Counted from the first letter of the stretch, positions 22,273 to 33,339 are shown. The stretch is DNA of 64,000 nt from Linanthus parryae (GCA_023055425.1 JALGPY010000003.1:69858991-69922990); one strand, 5' to 3'. Notes: generated by a model not told the origin, from the letters alone. Numbers and translations are program-made.

Positions 22273-23874
22273 CTATCTCTCGAATGTTTTCTTTCTTTTT
22301 CTTCTTATTAGCATCCTTGAGTCTGGATTGTCTACATTCTCTTGTTCGTGTTCTTCACCACCATATTCTTGAGCAGCTTGTTTCCCATTTTCCTTTACCC
22401 CTGCAGCCTCATCTTGAGTAGTATACTCACTGAATAAGTCCCTTGTTGATCCAGCCTGCTTTGATCCTTGTGCAGCTTGTGAAACTTCTTCTTCCACATG
22501 GAGAACATTGATACTCTTGAAGATTCTTTCAACCATATACCTCACTTGGTTGTACTCAGTCCCAATGTCATGATGATTTTCCTTCAAATCATCCATATAC
22601 TTTTCAAGGAAATCAAGCCTTTGAAGCACCATAGAAAGGTCTTGAGATTGGGAGGGTAGGTTTGAAGGAGAGGTCAAGGCTTTGGTTTTTGGAAACTTCT
22701 TGGATTGCAGTGCCTCTTCAGACAAATCAGAATATAACTTCCAAGCTCGCTCACTGGTTTTCATAATTCCAATCCTCTCAAAATCTTTCTCGTCAAGCAT
22801 ACTAAAACTAATTATAATAGTCTCTTCGCCGTCATTTGGAATCTCAAGGTTATGGAAGAAAAGACATAACGGGTTGGTATAAGGAAAAGGGTGCTTTCTT
22901 TCCTTAGTCTGAGAATAAAGCACGTGTTCAATCACAATTATAGGAAGACCAATCCCATATCCATGCATAATAAAGTACATCAAGTATAACACCATGTCAG
23001 AAAAAAACTCTTTTGAATTATCCTTAGGCACTTTACACCTCATTAAGATGGTAAATAACACTTTGGTTTCAATAGTCAACACAGAGTGTGTTAACTATTT
23101 TGAGGAGGTAGCAACATTTGGTAAAAAGTACTCTTCTCTATCCATCTTCAAGGCTTCACTCTTGTTGGGATAGTTGTCTGTGTTATACCCCTTTGGATAG
23201 CCTAAAACATTGGCAAATTCTGAGTGATCTAATTCCATGTCTATAGCAGCCACTTTGGATGTAATCACCAGGTTTAAAGTCTTCATTTCTTTCAAGTTCA
23301 GGTAAAAGTACCTAGTAAATATAGGTTAGGCAACTTCTAGAGGGTTTAGAATCTTCCAAAGAGAACTTTTCTTCAACCTCTTAATGCACTCCAGATTCAT
23401 GCTTTACAACATCTTAACACTAACTATGCTACATTAGGATACTGGTCTAGAAGCAAAGCCATCTAACCACTTTCCTCTAGCAACATTACTGACAAACCAC
23501 TTGTTAGAAATACCAAATTTCTTACCAGGAGATGTGGGCTTCTTATAATAGATTTGTATTTCTTTTCCATTGTTCTTCTTTGGTTCTACATCTGCAACCT
23601 TCCCTTTTCGTTTGTCAGCTTTTGTAGGCTTATTCTTCTTCACCTTCTTAGGGATAGAAATATGTTCCACTGGCTTTTTCTCATGAGCAGATGGATCTGT
23701 CTTCTTCTTCTTGCTGGAAGTTGGAGTCTGCTCCTTCTTTGTCTTCTTCTTTCTCGGAGAATGATCCCTTTTGTTACTTGGAGTTCTTGAATTGGAATCA
23801 TCACTGAGGGTTTGAACATCTTCCTCAGCACTCTATCTCTTCTTTTCAGTACCTTTCTTAGGACCTCCAACCAT
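22273..23874 (-). pseudogene. Copia-2 extra ORF downstream of pol (plant-transposon-protein-like)
   Basis: The product is not certain. It starts at 23,874 with MVGGPKKGTEKKR followed by a stop, then a Lys/Ser-rich, nuclear-signal-like stretch down to 23,434. A middle piece with FANVLGYPKGYN lies at 23,095-23,295. The last frame of 269 codons (22,273-23,082) has VLFTILMRCKVPKDNS, LMYFIMHGYGIGLPIIVIEH and KHPFPYTNPLCLFFHNLEIP, then a coiled segment and an acidic tail ending KRKKTFER. The middle resembles the putative plant transposon protein domain (PF20167-like) found in ORFs downstream of pol in SIRE-type elements. No signal peptide or membrane anchor is evident, so an envelope role is not supported. 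It is broken by at least one stop and two frame changes. Confidence 0.6.
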
Positions 23875-24487
23875 CTTAATTCTTTATGAAGTTCTTCTTG
23901 AGCTCATAGGGTTTAAGGGCATAGAAGAGAGAGGTAGGAGTGATACGAGAGCGAGAGAAAGGGAGAGAGGGAGAGAAAGAAGGAGAAGATAAATACTGAA
24001 GAATTTCAGCTTGAAAAGGAAAAAAAAATATTTCGAAATCTTTAAGATTTGCAGTTTTAGTAAAACTAAAAAATGTTTGTGACGTGGGAAAGCAAATAGT
24101 ATAATACTAATTGGAAAAGAAAATAATTTAAAAAGGTAAAAGCAATTTTTTTCAATTATCTACAGAGATAGCATTCAACATTGGAGATCCAATTTTTTGA
24201 CTACGTAGCATAGAGACTTATTTCAAGGCTTTAGAACGAACTTCAAGGCCTTGAAAAGCTGTACTGGTGAAGCAAATAAAATTAAGCATTTGAAAATATT
24301 TTCAAGCCTTTGAAAATCCATACAAAACTTACGTAATGCTTATCTGATACTCCCCTAAACCAATGATTCTTTGTTTAGCATGCCCAATTCTAATCTCAGG
24401 TCTGAGAATCTTTTTTATGGCAGTGGTTTAATGATATATTCCAAATGAATGGTAGTAGACACAAATTCAAGAGTAACATCACCTTTC
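23875..24487 (-). other. Copia-2 spacer between pol and the extra ORF
   Basis: This is non-coding and AT-rich. It carries two palindromic blocks with cttcaaggccttgaaaag (24,239-24,256) and ttttcaagcctttgaaaat (24,298-24,316). A purine run of gagag units lies on the + strand at 23,950-23,990. Nothing else is recognised. Confidence 0.6.
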
Positions 24488-24930
24488 TCAGCATGATCTT
24501 TGATTGGAATGATGTCTAACATCTATTTGTTTGGTCCTTGAGTGCAGAACTGGATTCTTTCTAATTGATATAGCACTGGTGTTGTCACTTTTGGTAGGTA
24601 CATCTCTGAAATCAAACCCAAGGTCTCTCAGTTGCTGAGCTATCCATAGAAATTGTGAGCAGGAAGCTCCAGCTGCTATATCTTCAGCTTCTGCTGTTGA
24701 CAAAGCTACTGAGTTTTGCTTCTTTAAAGGCCAGCTGATCAGGGATGATCTAAGAAATTGGCAACACCCTGAAGTGCTCTTTCTGTCAACTTTGTAACCT
24801 GCAAACTAAGCATCTGAATAGACACACGAAGAGAAATTAGAATGTTTAGGATATCAAAGCCCTAAGTCTTTGGTACCATTGAGATATCTAAACATTCTTT
24901 TAACAGCAACCAAGTGTGATTTGTTAGGAT
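24488..24930 (-). pseudogene. Copia-2 RNase H domain (degenerate)
   Basis: The minus-strand text includes MFRYLNGTKDLGL, YSDA, GYKVDRKSTSG, SWPLKKQNSVALSTAEAED, IAAGASCSQFLWIAQQLRDL and KSDNTSAISIRKNPVLHSRTKQIDVRHH. The D, E and D of the active site (YSDA, AEAED, SDN) are kept. The block is broken by a few stops between 24,700 and 24,930. It directly follows RT in Ty1-copia order. Confidence 0.85.
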
Positions 24931-25059
24931 CAGCTTGCTAGAACACATACAAACACTAAACATGAAATCTGGTCTACTTGTATTGAGAGAGAGCAATGAT
25001 CCAATCATACCTCTATATCTTATTTTCACTCTTACCAGTTTGATCCTTGTCTAAGGACA

Positions 25060-25760
25060 GTGTAGAGCTCATAGGGGTTTTAGCTACCTTGGAATGAGAC
25101 ATATTTTACTTGCTTAACAAGTCATTCGTATACTTCTTTTGATGCAGAAAGATTCCTTTCTTCATCTGATGTACATGAATTCCAAGAAAGAAATTCAAAT
25201 CTTCCATTAAGCTCATCTCAAATTCCCTGCTCATAATACATGAGAAATCCTTGCAAAGAGAATCATTAGTAGCTCCGAAAATAATATCATCAATATATAC
25301 TTGGACTACTAGAATGTCATTCTCATGAGTCTTTATTAAAAGGGTTGTATCTACTAATCCTCTTATGAAATCATTTTCAAGTAGAAACTTTGATAGTCTT
25401 TCATACCCAGCCCTTGGAGCTTGTTTCAAACCATAAATAGCTTTATCAAGTTTATAGACATGATCCGGAAACTCATCATTTTCAAAACCAGGAGTTTGAG
25501 AAACATTAACTTATTCTTGCAAATAACCATTTAGAAATGCACATTCGACATCAATTTGATAAAGTTTCATATTTTTGTGAGATGCAAATGCAAGTAACAT
25601 TCGAATTGCTTCTAAACTTGCAACAGGAGCAAAAGTATCCTCATAATAAATACCTTTTTCCTGGTTGTAGCCTTGAGCTACCAGTCTTGATTTGTTTCTA
25701 AACACCTTTCCATTATCATCTAATTTGTTTCTGAATACCCATCTGGTTCAAGTAACAGAC
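25060..25760 (-). pseudogene. Copia-2 reverse transcriptase (one stop plus edge damage)
   Basis: This is well preserved. It reads FRNKSRLVAQGYNQEKGIYY, EDTFAPVASLEAIRMLLAFA, YQIDVECAFLNGYLQE, then a stop at 25,511-25,513. It continues VNVSQTPGFEN, YKLDKAIYGLKQAPRAGYER, and the active site VQVYIDDIIFGATND with YIDD intact. Next come EFEMSLMEDLNFFLGI and GIFLHQKKYTNDLLSK. The stop lies between the first catalytic Asp (in YQIDVECAF) and the YIDD box, so no full enzyme can be made from this copy. Confidence 0.92.
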
Positions 25761-25917
25761 TGTTCTTTAGGAGGAGGAATAAGATTCCAAAATTTGTTCC
25801 TCTCAAATTCATTGATTTGACTTTGCATCAAATGATCCATTCTTCTTCTTTCAATGCTTCCTTCACATTCTTAGGTTCTACAAGGGATAAAAAAAAACAT
25901 TAAAAGCACACAAGTTT

Positions 25918-27314
25918 TCAATTGAGATCTTGTATGTGTACTAATGGATGGATCAAATATAATGTTATCAATTGGATGATATTAAAGATATTTGAATAAT
26001 ATTTGAATCTCTTTCTAGGTGTCCATGGTTCAGGTTCTCCAAGAAGCTTTTCAAGTCTTTGACAACTTAAGGAAGTGGCTTGTCCACTCTGATATCCTTG
26101 ATGTTCTTTTTCAAGTCTTTGAGACTCATTTTCAAGGCCTTGAAAATTCCTTCTGTTTTCCTGCAAGTTTTCCTTGGAACCATTTGAAGGCTCTGCTTCA
26201 TCATCTGACTCATGCTTGTTTAAATTCATGTCTGCAAAACTTTCACTCAAATAACCATCATAGCTTTCATAAAAAATGGCATGCATACTTTCTTCAACAA
26301 GCATTGTTCTCTTATTATAAACTCTATACGCTTTGCTAGTCAGTGAATAACCAAGAAAGTAACCTTCACCACTTTTGTCATGAAACCTACCAAGATTGTC
26401 CTTACCATTGTTGTGAACAAAACAAGTGCAACCAAAATGTTTGAAGTAAGAAATGTTTGGATTTATTCCTATCAAAATATCATAAGGGATCTTTTTCATG
26501 ATAGGCCTAATCAAGCACCTGTTAATTATATAGTTGGGAGTGTTTACAGCTTCTGCCCAAAAATATTTTGGCAACTTCTTCTCCAAAAGCATTTTCCTTG
26601 ACATGTATTCTAGAGTCCTGTTCTTTCTCTCAACAACACCATTTGAGGAGTTCTTGGAGCAGAAAATTTGTGAGCGATGCCATGCTTAGCATAAAATAAA
26701 TCAAACTCAAGATGATCAAATTATCTACCATTATCACTTCTTATTGAATCAATAGGAAGGTTTTTCAAGGTTTGAAGTTCTCTGCAAAAAAGCTTTGAAA
26801 ATACAGATAGAGCTTCAGATTTATCTCTAAGAAACATTACCCAAGTAAATCTAGATAAGTCATCTACAATAACTAACACATACTTCTTACCCTTTGGATT
26901 TGGAGTTCTCATAGGACCACAGAGATCCATATGCAATAATTCAATGGGTCTAGTAGTACTTACAAAGTTCTCTGGCTTGAATGAACTTCTTGTCTGTTTA
27001 CCTTAAGCACAATCTTTGCATACTTATTCATCCTTGAACTTGATAAAAGTTAGACCATTCACCATGTCTTTAGAAACTAATTTTTTCAATGTGTGAAAGC
27101 TAATGTGTCCAACCTTTCTGTGCCTAAGCTTTGAATCCTCTTTCAAAGCCTTGAGGCACTTTAGATTTTCTCTTGCAACTTTGTTAGCGTGTAAAGGATA
27201 AACAATGTTTGACCTTGAGGCCTTGAGGATGAATTCCAGGTATCTCATTTTGCACCACACGTTTCTCTTTGTCAAGAATAACCTTATTTCTAGTGTCACA
27301 TAATTGAGATACAC
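25918..27314 (-). pseudogene. Copia-2 integrase with GAG-pre-integrase domain (degenerate)
   Basis: The GAG-pre-integrase text has LRHRKVGHISFHTLKKLVSK and KQTRSSFKPENFVSTTRP. The core then begins LLHMDLCGPMRTPNPKGKKY (first Asp), followed by FTWVMFLRDKSEAL and IRSDNG (second Asp, near 26,728). A stop follows. The third catalytic Glu, in VVERKNRT, is present near 26,630 but in another frame because bases were lost around PRTPQ. The C-terminal part (26,604-25,918) has MSRKMLLEKKLPKYFWAEAV, YIINRCLIRP and FGCTCFVHNNGKDNLGRF, then a linker that again encodes the dispersed palindrome. Confidence 0.88.
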
Positions 27315-27429
27315 TAAGCAAATTAAATTTCAAACCATGAACTAAATAAACATCAGAATTGGAGTTTTCACAATCTATACCAACTTTACCAATACCTAGG
27401 ATGTTGTATTTGACTTTGTGACCAAGTGT

Positions 27430-27560
27430 GATTGATCGTTCAGATTGCTCTTTTAGTTATGAGAATAATGATCTCTTTCCACTCATGTGTCTAGAGCAAC
27501 CACTGTCCACAAAACATTTATATTCTTTGCTCTTGGTAAAAGACTACAAACACCATTCAT
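27430..27560 (-). pseudogene. Copia-2 aspartic protease remnant
   Basis: The minus-strand translation near 27,470-27,520 reads FVDSGCSRHMSGKRSLFS, with the D-S-G active-site triad used by SIRE-type copia proteases, then a stop. The text continues toward ITLGHKVKYNILGIGKVGID, the usual downstream part. Confidence 0.75.
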
Positions 27561-27895
27561 TTCCTTAACCAGGTCTTAGACCAAGTGTGGAATTTAGATT
27601 CATATTCAGGGTCAACCTTGTTAGGTGGTCTTACCGCTATAGTAACCCAAATCTATCTAACTTGTCCCTTGATTTGAACTGGAAAAGTGTTCCTCATTAT
27701 GCGAGGGTCTCTTCATCTGAAGGGACAAGTCATCTTGACATGACCAATTTTGTTGAAGTAATGGCATTTAGGAGAAGTTCTGCTACTACCCTTCAAAAAT
27801 ATGGTGTTGTTTTTTCTTGGAAAATTGGGATTGTAACCAATACCAGTTTTGTGAATAAATTTTAAGCTTACTCCAAGAATCAGGTTTCAATTATG

Positions 27896-29395
27896 TTATG
27901 AGCCAGCAAGCTTGGTCATAAATTTCTTAGATTCTTGAAGTTTCTCAACTAGAGTATTCATTTGTTCCTCCAATTCATCAAAATAATGTCTTAGAGCAAC
28001 AATATTGTCACTCCAAATAGAGTTCTTAGTGAGTACTTCCTTGACTTGAGTTTTCAAGGCTTTGAAACTAGTTTCCAAGGCCTTCATATCTCTGTCAGAT
28101 TTTTTCTGAGAAATTTCAAGATTCTGATTTTGAAAAACAAGATCCAAATTTTCTTTTTCTTGCTCATGAACCATTTCTTTCAAAATCCGGAATTCTTTCA
28201 ATTAGTCCTCTTCATTTAGAGCCATTGTTCTAAGATAATCATAGAGGACATCTGTTGGTTTTGAAATAATTTTTTTTACCATTACCTCAATGTTCCTTTT
28301 AGAACTTTCAACATGCTTGGACATAAGGCAGAGGTTGGCTTGTTCTTCTTCTAATTCAGAATCACTTGAGGAGTCTGAATCACTCCAAGAAGCTTTCATA
28401 GCCTTCTTTCTTCTTTCATGGTCTTTGTTCTAAAAGTGTTTGCTTTTCTTTTGTGGACAGTCTCTAATCAAATGTCCTGCATCACTACATTTAAAGAAAT
28501 TCATTACTTAAGGCTTATAAACATGAGAAGAAGATTTACCTTTGTAGTCTCTGCTACTGGAGGATTTGTGTTTATCCCTGCTGAAGTCTCTATTTCCAAA
28601 ATTCTTTTTCATCTTGAGAATTCTGGTCAAGGCTTTGTACATGGGAGCAAAGGAATCTTCAACATCATTTTTCAAGGCTTTGAGATGGTTCACTCTCTTT
28701 GGACTTGAGAGCTAGCTTCTTGACACTTTCTAGTAGTTCTCCATCAATCTCATTCATGGATATCTCATGTGTAAGCATCTTTCCCTGTAAGTTATCAATA
28801 TGAAGAGATGATAGATCTTGAGCTTCTTCAATGGGAGTAGTTTTTGGTTTCCATTTGGCTTTGGGAAGGCTTCTCAAGATCTTCCTGACATTCTCCTCGT
28901 TGATAAAAGATTTTCCCAATGAGTCCAGATTGTTGACAATGTCAGTAAACCTCTTGAACATGTCTTTGATGGACTCATCACCATTCATTTTAAACAGTTC
29001 ATACTGTCTAAGGAATATGTTGATCTTTTTCTGCTTGACTTGGCTTGTTCCTTCAAAGGTCACCACCAGTTTGTCCCATATTTCTTTAGCAGTCTTGCAG
29101 CCTAAAAGCCTTTTGAATTCATCTTCACTCAAAGCACAATATATGAGATTTATAGCTCTATAATTTTCAGAAATTTGTTGTAACTCAGAAGCAAAAAGTG
29201 AATCCTCAGTTTGGGAGTTCTAATACCATCTTTCACTTTATGGAATGTATCAGGGCCATTTTGTATGATGTTCCACAACTCTATATCTTGATAATTGATG
29301 AAAATCTTCATCAAAGCTTTCCAGTGCATAAAGTTGTCACCACAGAATAAAAGGAGGTCTGTTAGCAGCTCTTCCATGAGAGAAACCACAATCAC
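27896..29395 (-). pseudogene. Copia-2 Gag with UBN2 domain and coiled C-terminal region
   Basis: The start region near 29,395-29,150 carries FMHWKALMKIFINYQDIELW, the DUF4219-like Gag head. The next open block (29,132-28,665) is a UBN2 Gag domain with FKRLLGCKTAKEIWDKLVVT, QVKQKKINIFLRQYELFKMN, FKRFTDIVNNLDSLGK and VRKILRSLPKAKWKPKTTPI. The zinc knuckle near 28,461-28,500 reads FFKCSDAGHLIRDCP, with the first Cys replaced by Phe. An acidic block (SDSDSSSDSELEEEQANLCL) and a coiled region (28,201-27,896) follow, as in SIRE-like Gag proteins. Frames shift between blocks. Confidence 0.88.
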
Positions 29396-29439
29396 CTGCA
29401 GTACTTATAATCACAAGACGGATAAATCTATGTAGTGAT

Positions 29440-29457
29440 ACGAGCTCTGATACCAAT
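29440..29457 (-). promoter_or_regulatory. Copia-2 primer binding site
   Basis: The minus strand reads TTGGTATCAGAGCTCG directly after the LTR end (TTTCA). It fits initiator-tRNA-Met priming, standard for Ty1-copia elements. Confidence 0.85.
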
Positions 29458-30693
29458 TGAAATATAGTAATGTAGGCATCAATACATGATCAATACTCTA
29501 GAAGGGGGGGGGGGGTGAATAGAGTATGGTAACTTTTGACGAAAGAGTGGTTTCAAAGGAGTTTTTAGAAAATTGTGAGTATTTCAAGGCCTTGAAATGA
29601 GTTTCAAGTCCTTGGAATAAAAACAGATAGTAGAAAGTTTGCTGATAGTTCTCAAGGCCTTGAAGTGGATTTCAAGTCCTTGATCTGAAAGCCTCTTTCG
29701 ATTAGTAAATAAGATAAGAACAGAACAATAAGTAGAATGCAAAGAAAAAAGGATTTATAGGCTTCAGTCCACTTGGACATACGTCTCTACCTCATGGATT
29801 TGATCCCTGCAGTATTTTCAACTCAATTCTTATTAATCAAAAGCTAAGCCCTAGATCTCAAGCAAAGAGAGTCCCTTACTCTTTTACAGTTTGTGGCTCT
29901 CACTAACCTATCGAGTAAATGATCTAGCAAACTGATTCAACAATAATTCTCTATTTTCACTTGAACAACTCACGATAACAAGATATGAGAAGTATTATAA
30001 AAATTATATACAAATAAAGTACAAAAAGAAGAGCATTGAGAACTGGTAAAGTAGTTGAATGTGCAGTGATATTCTGATGAATGTGTTGAGTGAAATGAAT
30101 CTCCTTATTTGTTTATTTTCAATCCTTGAGAGCGTTTCTGTGTTTCAGTAATATTTCTCTATTGATTTCTCAGTAATTTCCTCTCTTATGCTGCTAGTTT
30201 GAAATGCAGATCTTCAAGATCTTCTGGAACAGATTTTCCTAAAATCAAGCAACATATTTGTGGCTTCTTTAACATCTCTTCCCAACAGCTAGTTTCTCAC
30301 TATCTTCAAAGAAACTAACTTGATCTTGTAGCTCAGTATATTAGGAAGGTCCAGGAAGGTTTGCACAAGCACAAAATCAATTTGACAACTCAATTTCCGT
30401 TCCTGCACAAACAAAGTTTAGGAAATAGGTCATGCAAAATTGGTAACTAATTAACCCTGCAAGAACTTAGTCAAACACAGAGATTTTCCACAGTTTAAAG
30501 TATCAAAAAGGTTTGTCTTTCGTCATCAAATAAGACATAATCAAGCATAGGTGATCAGGAGTTAGATTTAGACTAAAAAGCTCCCCCTAAGTTTATGCTA
30601 TTACTGCATTATATATTTCAAACGTTTGAAAGCTGTTTCAAGATCTTGAAACAGTGCTGCTGTTTCAAGCCTTTGAAAAAAGCTGAACTTACA
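29458..30693 (-). mobile_element. Copia-2 5' LTR
   Basis: It is 1,236 bp with TG/CA ends on the minus strand, followed at 30,694 by the AAAAC target duplication. It contains a G-rich run (29,503-29,513) and at least six copies of the palindrome family around tttcaaggccttgaaa (29,582-29,616, 29,650-29,685, 30,617-30,678). A purine-rich TAGGGGGAGC on the minus strand near 30,587 lies inside the LTR and is not its border. Confidence 0.88.
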
Positions 30694-30698
30694 AAAAC

Positions 30699-30978
30699 CG
30701 TCCAAGAGGGCCCACCAACTTATTTAGCCGAACCCCAATGTATCGCCGCGGGCCAACCGGACCAGCCGAACCTAGCTCGAGTGGTCTAACCGTCAGCTAG
30801 GCTGGCCCGGTCCCTAGGTCGCGACTTTCTTGGCACGCAAGGAGGGGGCGGATGACCCTAGGGTTGTTTCCTTCCTTCCTTCCCTTTTATGGGATAAATA
30901 ACAGTTACGGTGTAAAGCTGACAGAAAAGTAAAACATAAAACCACGTTATGCACTACGACCTGTGGCTCTAATACCAA
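30699..30978 (-). other. Copia-1 leader, LTR-proximal part with PBS
   Basis: The PBS on the minus strand is TGGTATTAGAGCCAC at about 30,963-30,977. The stretch 30,699-30,890 is GC-rich and unlike anything else here. The part 30,893-30,978 is repeated at 4,306-4,392. Confidence 0.7.
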
Positions 30979-32387
30979 TGTAGTATTTTGATACGGATTA
31001 CGCAGCGGAAATACAAAATAAAGATTCCATTCAAAGCCCTCCATGAATCGCTGGGCTAGTATCATAACGATGGTAAGGGAAGAAACAATTTGTACCTTGT
31101 TTCTTTGAAAAATCACTCCACGTAGAATGCTATCCACGTCTCTATGAATATCCACGCCAAGGGTTTCTCCAGATCCTCCTAACGCCTTTGTGCTAGCTCA
31201 CATGAAGAAAAGGGATGAGAAGATCACGCAAAACTGAGACCAAAGAGGACGCACCTCTTGTGGCCGACGGCAGGGGCGGGCGGGCGACTAGGGTTCGGCC
31301 CCAGTTGTCTTGCTCTCTGCTTGTTTTTTTCTATCAGTGAATTTCGAATGCAACTTATAAGAAAATAAGCTAGGAGTGCCCTTATATAGTTTAAAACTCC
31401 TTACTAACTACATATTAGCCACAATACAAATCAAGTCCATACATGGATTAGTCCACTTTGAAAATTAGTCCTACTAAGTTTTTTTGTTGTTGCATATTGA
31501 TCCTCCTTTTTAATTTTTCCTACTAATTAATTCCCAAGTCCGGTTTAATCCATAGGGTGTGTGACCCCATAGGTTTCTACTTAGTTGGTAGTAACAATTA
31601 TTAACATAGAGCGATATCTTGCAATACATTTATGTCTCCCAACTAATAGAAATAGTTCGTGAACCGACACACCTTTGTAACCAATGTTCTCGTATTGTAT
31701 CATCCCTTTGTCTCAATATCCGGATTGGACACGAGAAAAACATGTCACACTCGTATATCCAATCCATATTTTCTCGATCCTGGGAACAGTCTTATCAATG
31801 CAGATAACATCAATATCCCATATTGATTTACCTGAGTCTGGCCAGACATTCTATAAGCACTACCCCTCGAGTGGCCGTGGATATTTTCTCCCGTCATGTG
31901 GGAGGAACAAATCCTCTCTACATCACTACCATCTCTAAGCTTGCTTCCTATCATGCCCGATAACTATCTTTATAGTTACCATATTAAGGCGCAACATTTG
32001 ATAATATCAAAGCATGATATTTCACAACTAGAGTATCTAGCGACTTCAAGTCTAAGGACCACAACACAATTGTCACTACGAGAAGCGCTTGTGACTTTTA
32101 CATAACTTGTATGTGGCCTTCTCGTGGTGGGTCATTCAAGTATGCCATTACCCCTAATGCATACCCATGTGCTAGATTTGATATCTCCATATCAATCTAC
32201 CCACATACTAGTCTATAATTGATCGTACAATTAATCAATATAAACGACTAGAGATATTTAAGATAAACAACAATTTTATTCTAAGGAATTAAGTATATTA
32301 CATATCTCCATAAATAAAACAATGATTATTCTAGCCAAAATAATGTTCATACAAAATAAGATTGCCTCTAGGGTATCTATTCCAACA
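30979..32387 (-). mobile_element. Copia-1 5' LTR
   Basis: It is about 1,409 bp, starts TGTTGGAATAGATACCC and ends ATACTACA on the minus strand. A TATA-like ACTATATAAG lies on the minus strand at 31,381-31,390, matching 4,791-4,800 of the partner. The many substitutions between the two LTRs show copia-1 is older than the Athila-like element nested inside it. Confidence 0.85.
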
Positions 32388-33308
32388 TGGACCTAGTCTT
32401 ACAACCTAGAATGCATCCATATAGAATTGGCTCCTTATTTATTAGAAGTAACACTGTTATAATAAAAGATATCATAATTGTAGGAAACGAATTAGTATGC
32501 GAAGGCTACGTCAGCTATCCGTAAGGATTACTTCGACCTAATTGCTATATCGACTTAAGGTGAGTTACATGATTAGTCTTTTATGCCTAACTTCCTTCGT
32601 GTCAAAGCATGATTTCAAAATTTGTCTCAAAATGTGCTTTTGTGTTATACATGCTTAACTTGAAATTTGTTTATGATTCAAAAATTTTACTTTGAAACTA
32701 TTACGCAGTAAATAATAACCGTTAACAACTTAAAGTGGAGTTTAGACGTGGGGGAGGAAGAGGTTCTCCACAACGCCAGACACAGACGAAAGTTTTTCTC
32801 TCTCCTTGTCGTCCTACGCTGGAAGGTTTCCCAGGAAAAGCTTTTCCCATTTCCTCGATCTGGTTATCCGATCAGAGGACTGTTTCTATGGTTACCCTAG
32901 CCCACTCTAGTTACTATGAGCAATAATTTATTTATTATGCGTTGTACTTTGATAATGTTTTACAAATACTCTGTTACTGTTGTTTTATTTAACTAGTAAT
33001 CAACATTCAATTCTCAACTTCTGGTTAATGTGTATCTCACTCAGTATTTATTGCTGACATTCAAAAATATCAATTCTTGTTTTCCTTCCCACCGCGGGTC
33101 TTGTTTTACTATTGCTGACATAGTATCTAGTAATGTTCGTTAATTATTGTGTAATAGTGATCACCCGGCATGTATGACTCGTATATTAATATAGTTGTCT
33201 AATATTAAGATAAGTACGTGTTGTGGTGATTTTTCTTTTGTTCTCCGTCGCTTTTATAAAGCATCGCCCTCCCCGTCTTGTCACCAGCCGGATAAGGGGT
33301 TTGTTGCA
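32388..33308 (+). mobile_element. Tekay/Del-like long LTR, right part
   Basis: It continues the LTR interrupted after 4,195. Matches to the reverse complement of 53,428-54,600 include ggacctagt, cttccttcgtgtcaaagcatgatt, tctcactcagtatttattgctgac, cccaccgcgggtc and the end ccggataaggggtttgttgca. Relative to copy B (45,756-45,930) about 175 bp are missing at 32,737. A frame beginning RRGGGRGSPQRQ at 32,735 is inside the LTR and is not assigned. Confidence 0.7.
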
Positions 33309-33315
33309 TTAAAAT

Positions 33316-33333
33316 TCTCCTGCAACGGTGCCA
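33316..33333 (-). promoter_or_regulatory. Primer binding site of Athila-like LTR, copy A
   Basis: The minus strand reads TGGCACCGTTGCAGGAGA, a variant of the tRNA-Asp PBS, six bases from the LTR end. Only a few bases of internal sequence remain before the Tekay-like LTR end at 33,308. Confidence 0.75.
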
Positions 33334-33339
33334 AAAACT

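Larger units (their letters stand above)
10820..30693 (-). mobile_element. Copia-2: SIRE-like Ty1-copia element with extra ORF, interrupted by an Athila-like element
   Basis: This is a minus-strand element of about 10.2 kb once the 9.7-kb nested insertion is removed. The 5' LTR is at 29,458-30,693, the PBS at about 29,443-29,457, gag at 29,395-27,900, then protease, integrase, RT and RNase H down to about 24,488, an extra ORF at 23,874-22,273, and the 3' LTR at 21,743-21,429 plus 11,733-10,820. Both LTRs run TGTAAGTTCAGC to TTCA and the target duplication is AAAAC. The long gag with a UBN2 domain and an acidic/coiled C-terminus, plus the ORF downstream of pol, fits the SIRE/Maximus lineage. 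Scattered stops show it is inactive, but it is better preserved than copia-1. Confidence 0.9.
4393..32387 (-). mobile_element. Copia-1: decayed Ty1-copia retrotransposon, interrupted by copia-2
   Basis: This is a minus-strand element. The 5' LTR is at 30,979-32,387, the leader is split between 30,699-30,978 and 9,675-10,819, gag-pol is at about 9,674-5,900, and the 3' LTR is at 4,393-5,787. The leader is interrupted by the copia-2 insertion (10,820-30,693 plus its target duplication). Domain order is gag, zinc knuckle, protease, integrase, reverse transcriptase, RNase H, as in Ty1-copia. The two LTRs differ at many positions and every coding domain has stops or shifts, so it is an old, dead copy. 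The sequence next to the 5' LTR at 32,388 (TGGAC) has no partner at the 3' end. Confidence 0.85.

Noticed and set aside
22273..23082. Envelope protein call for the copia-2 extra ORF
   Set aside because: No signal peptide or clear membrane anchor; the text fits a plant-transposon-protein-like domain better.
30580..30600. Purine-rich tract TAGGGGGAGC (minus strand) as the 5' border of the copia-2 LTR
   Set aside because: Homology between the two LTRs continues beyond it to TGTAAGTTCAGC, and the perfect AAAAC target duplication lies there, so the tract is inside the LTR.
32735..32926. Frame starting RRGGGRGSPQRQ as an RNA-binding protein
   Set aside because: It lies inside a long LTR remnant, is short, and the copy B version differs at residues one would expect to be kept; no domain supports it.
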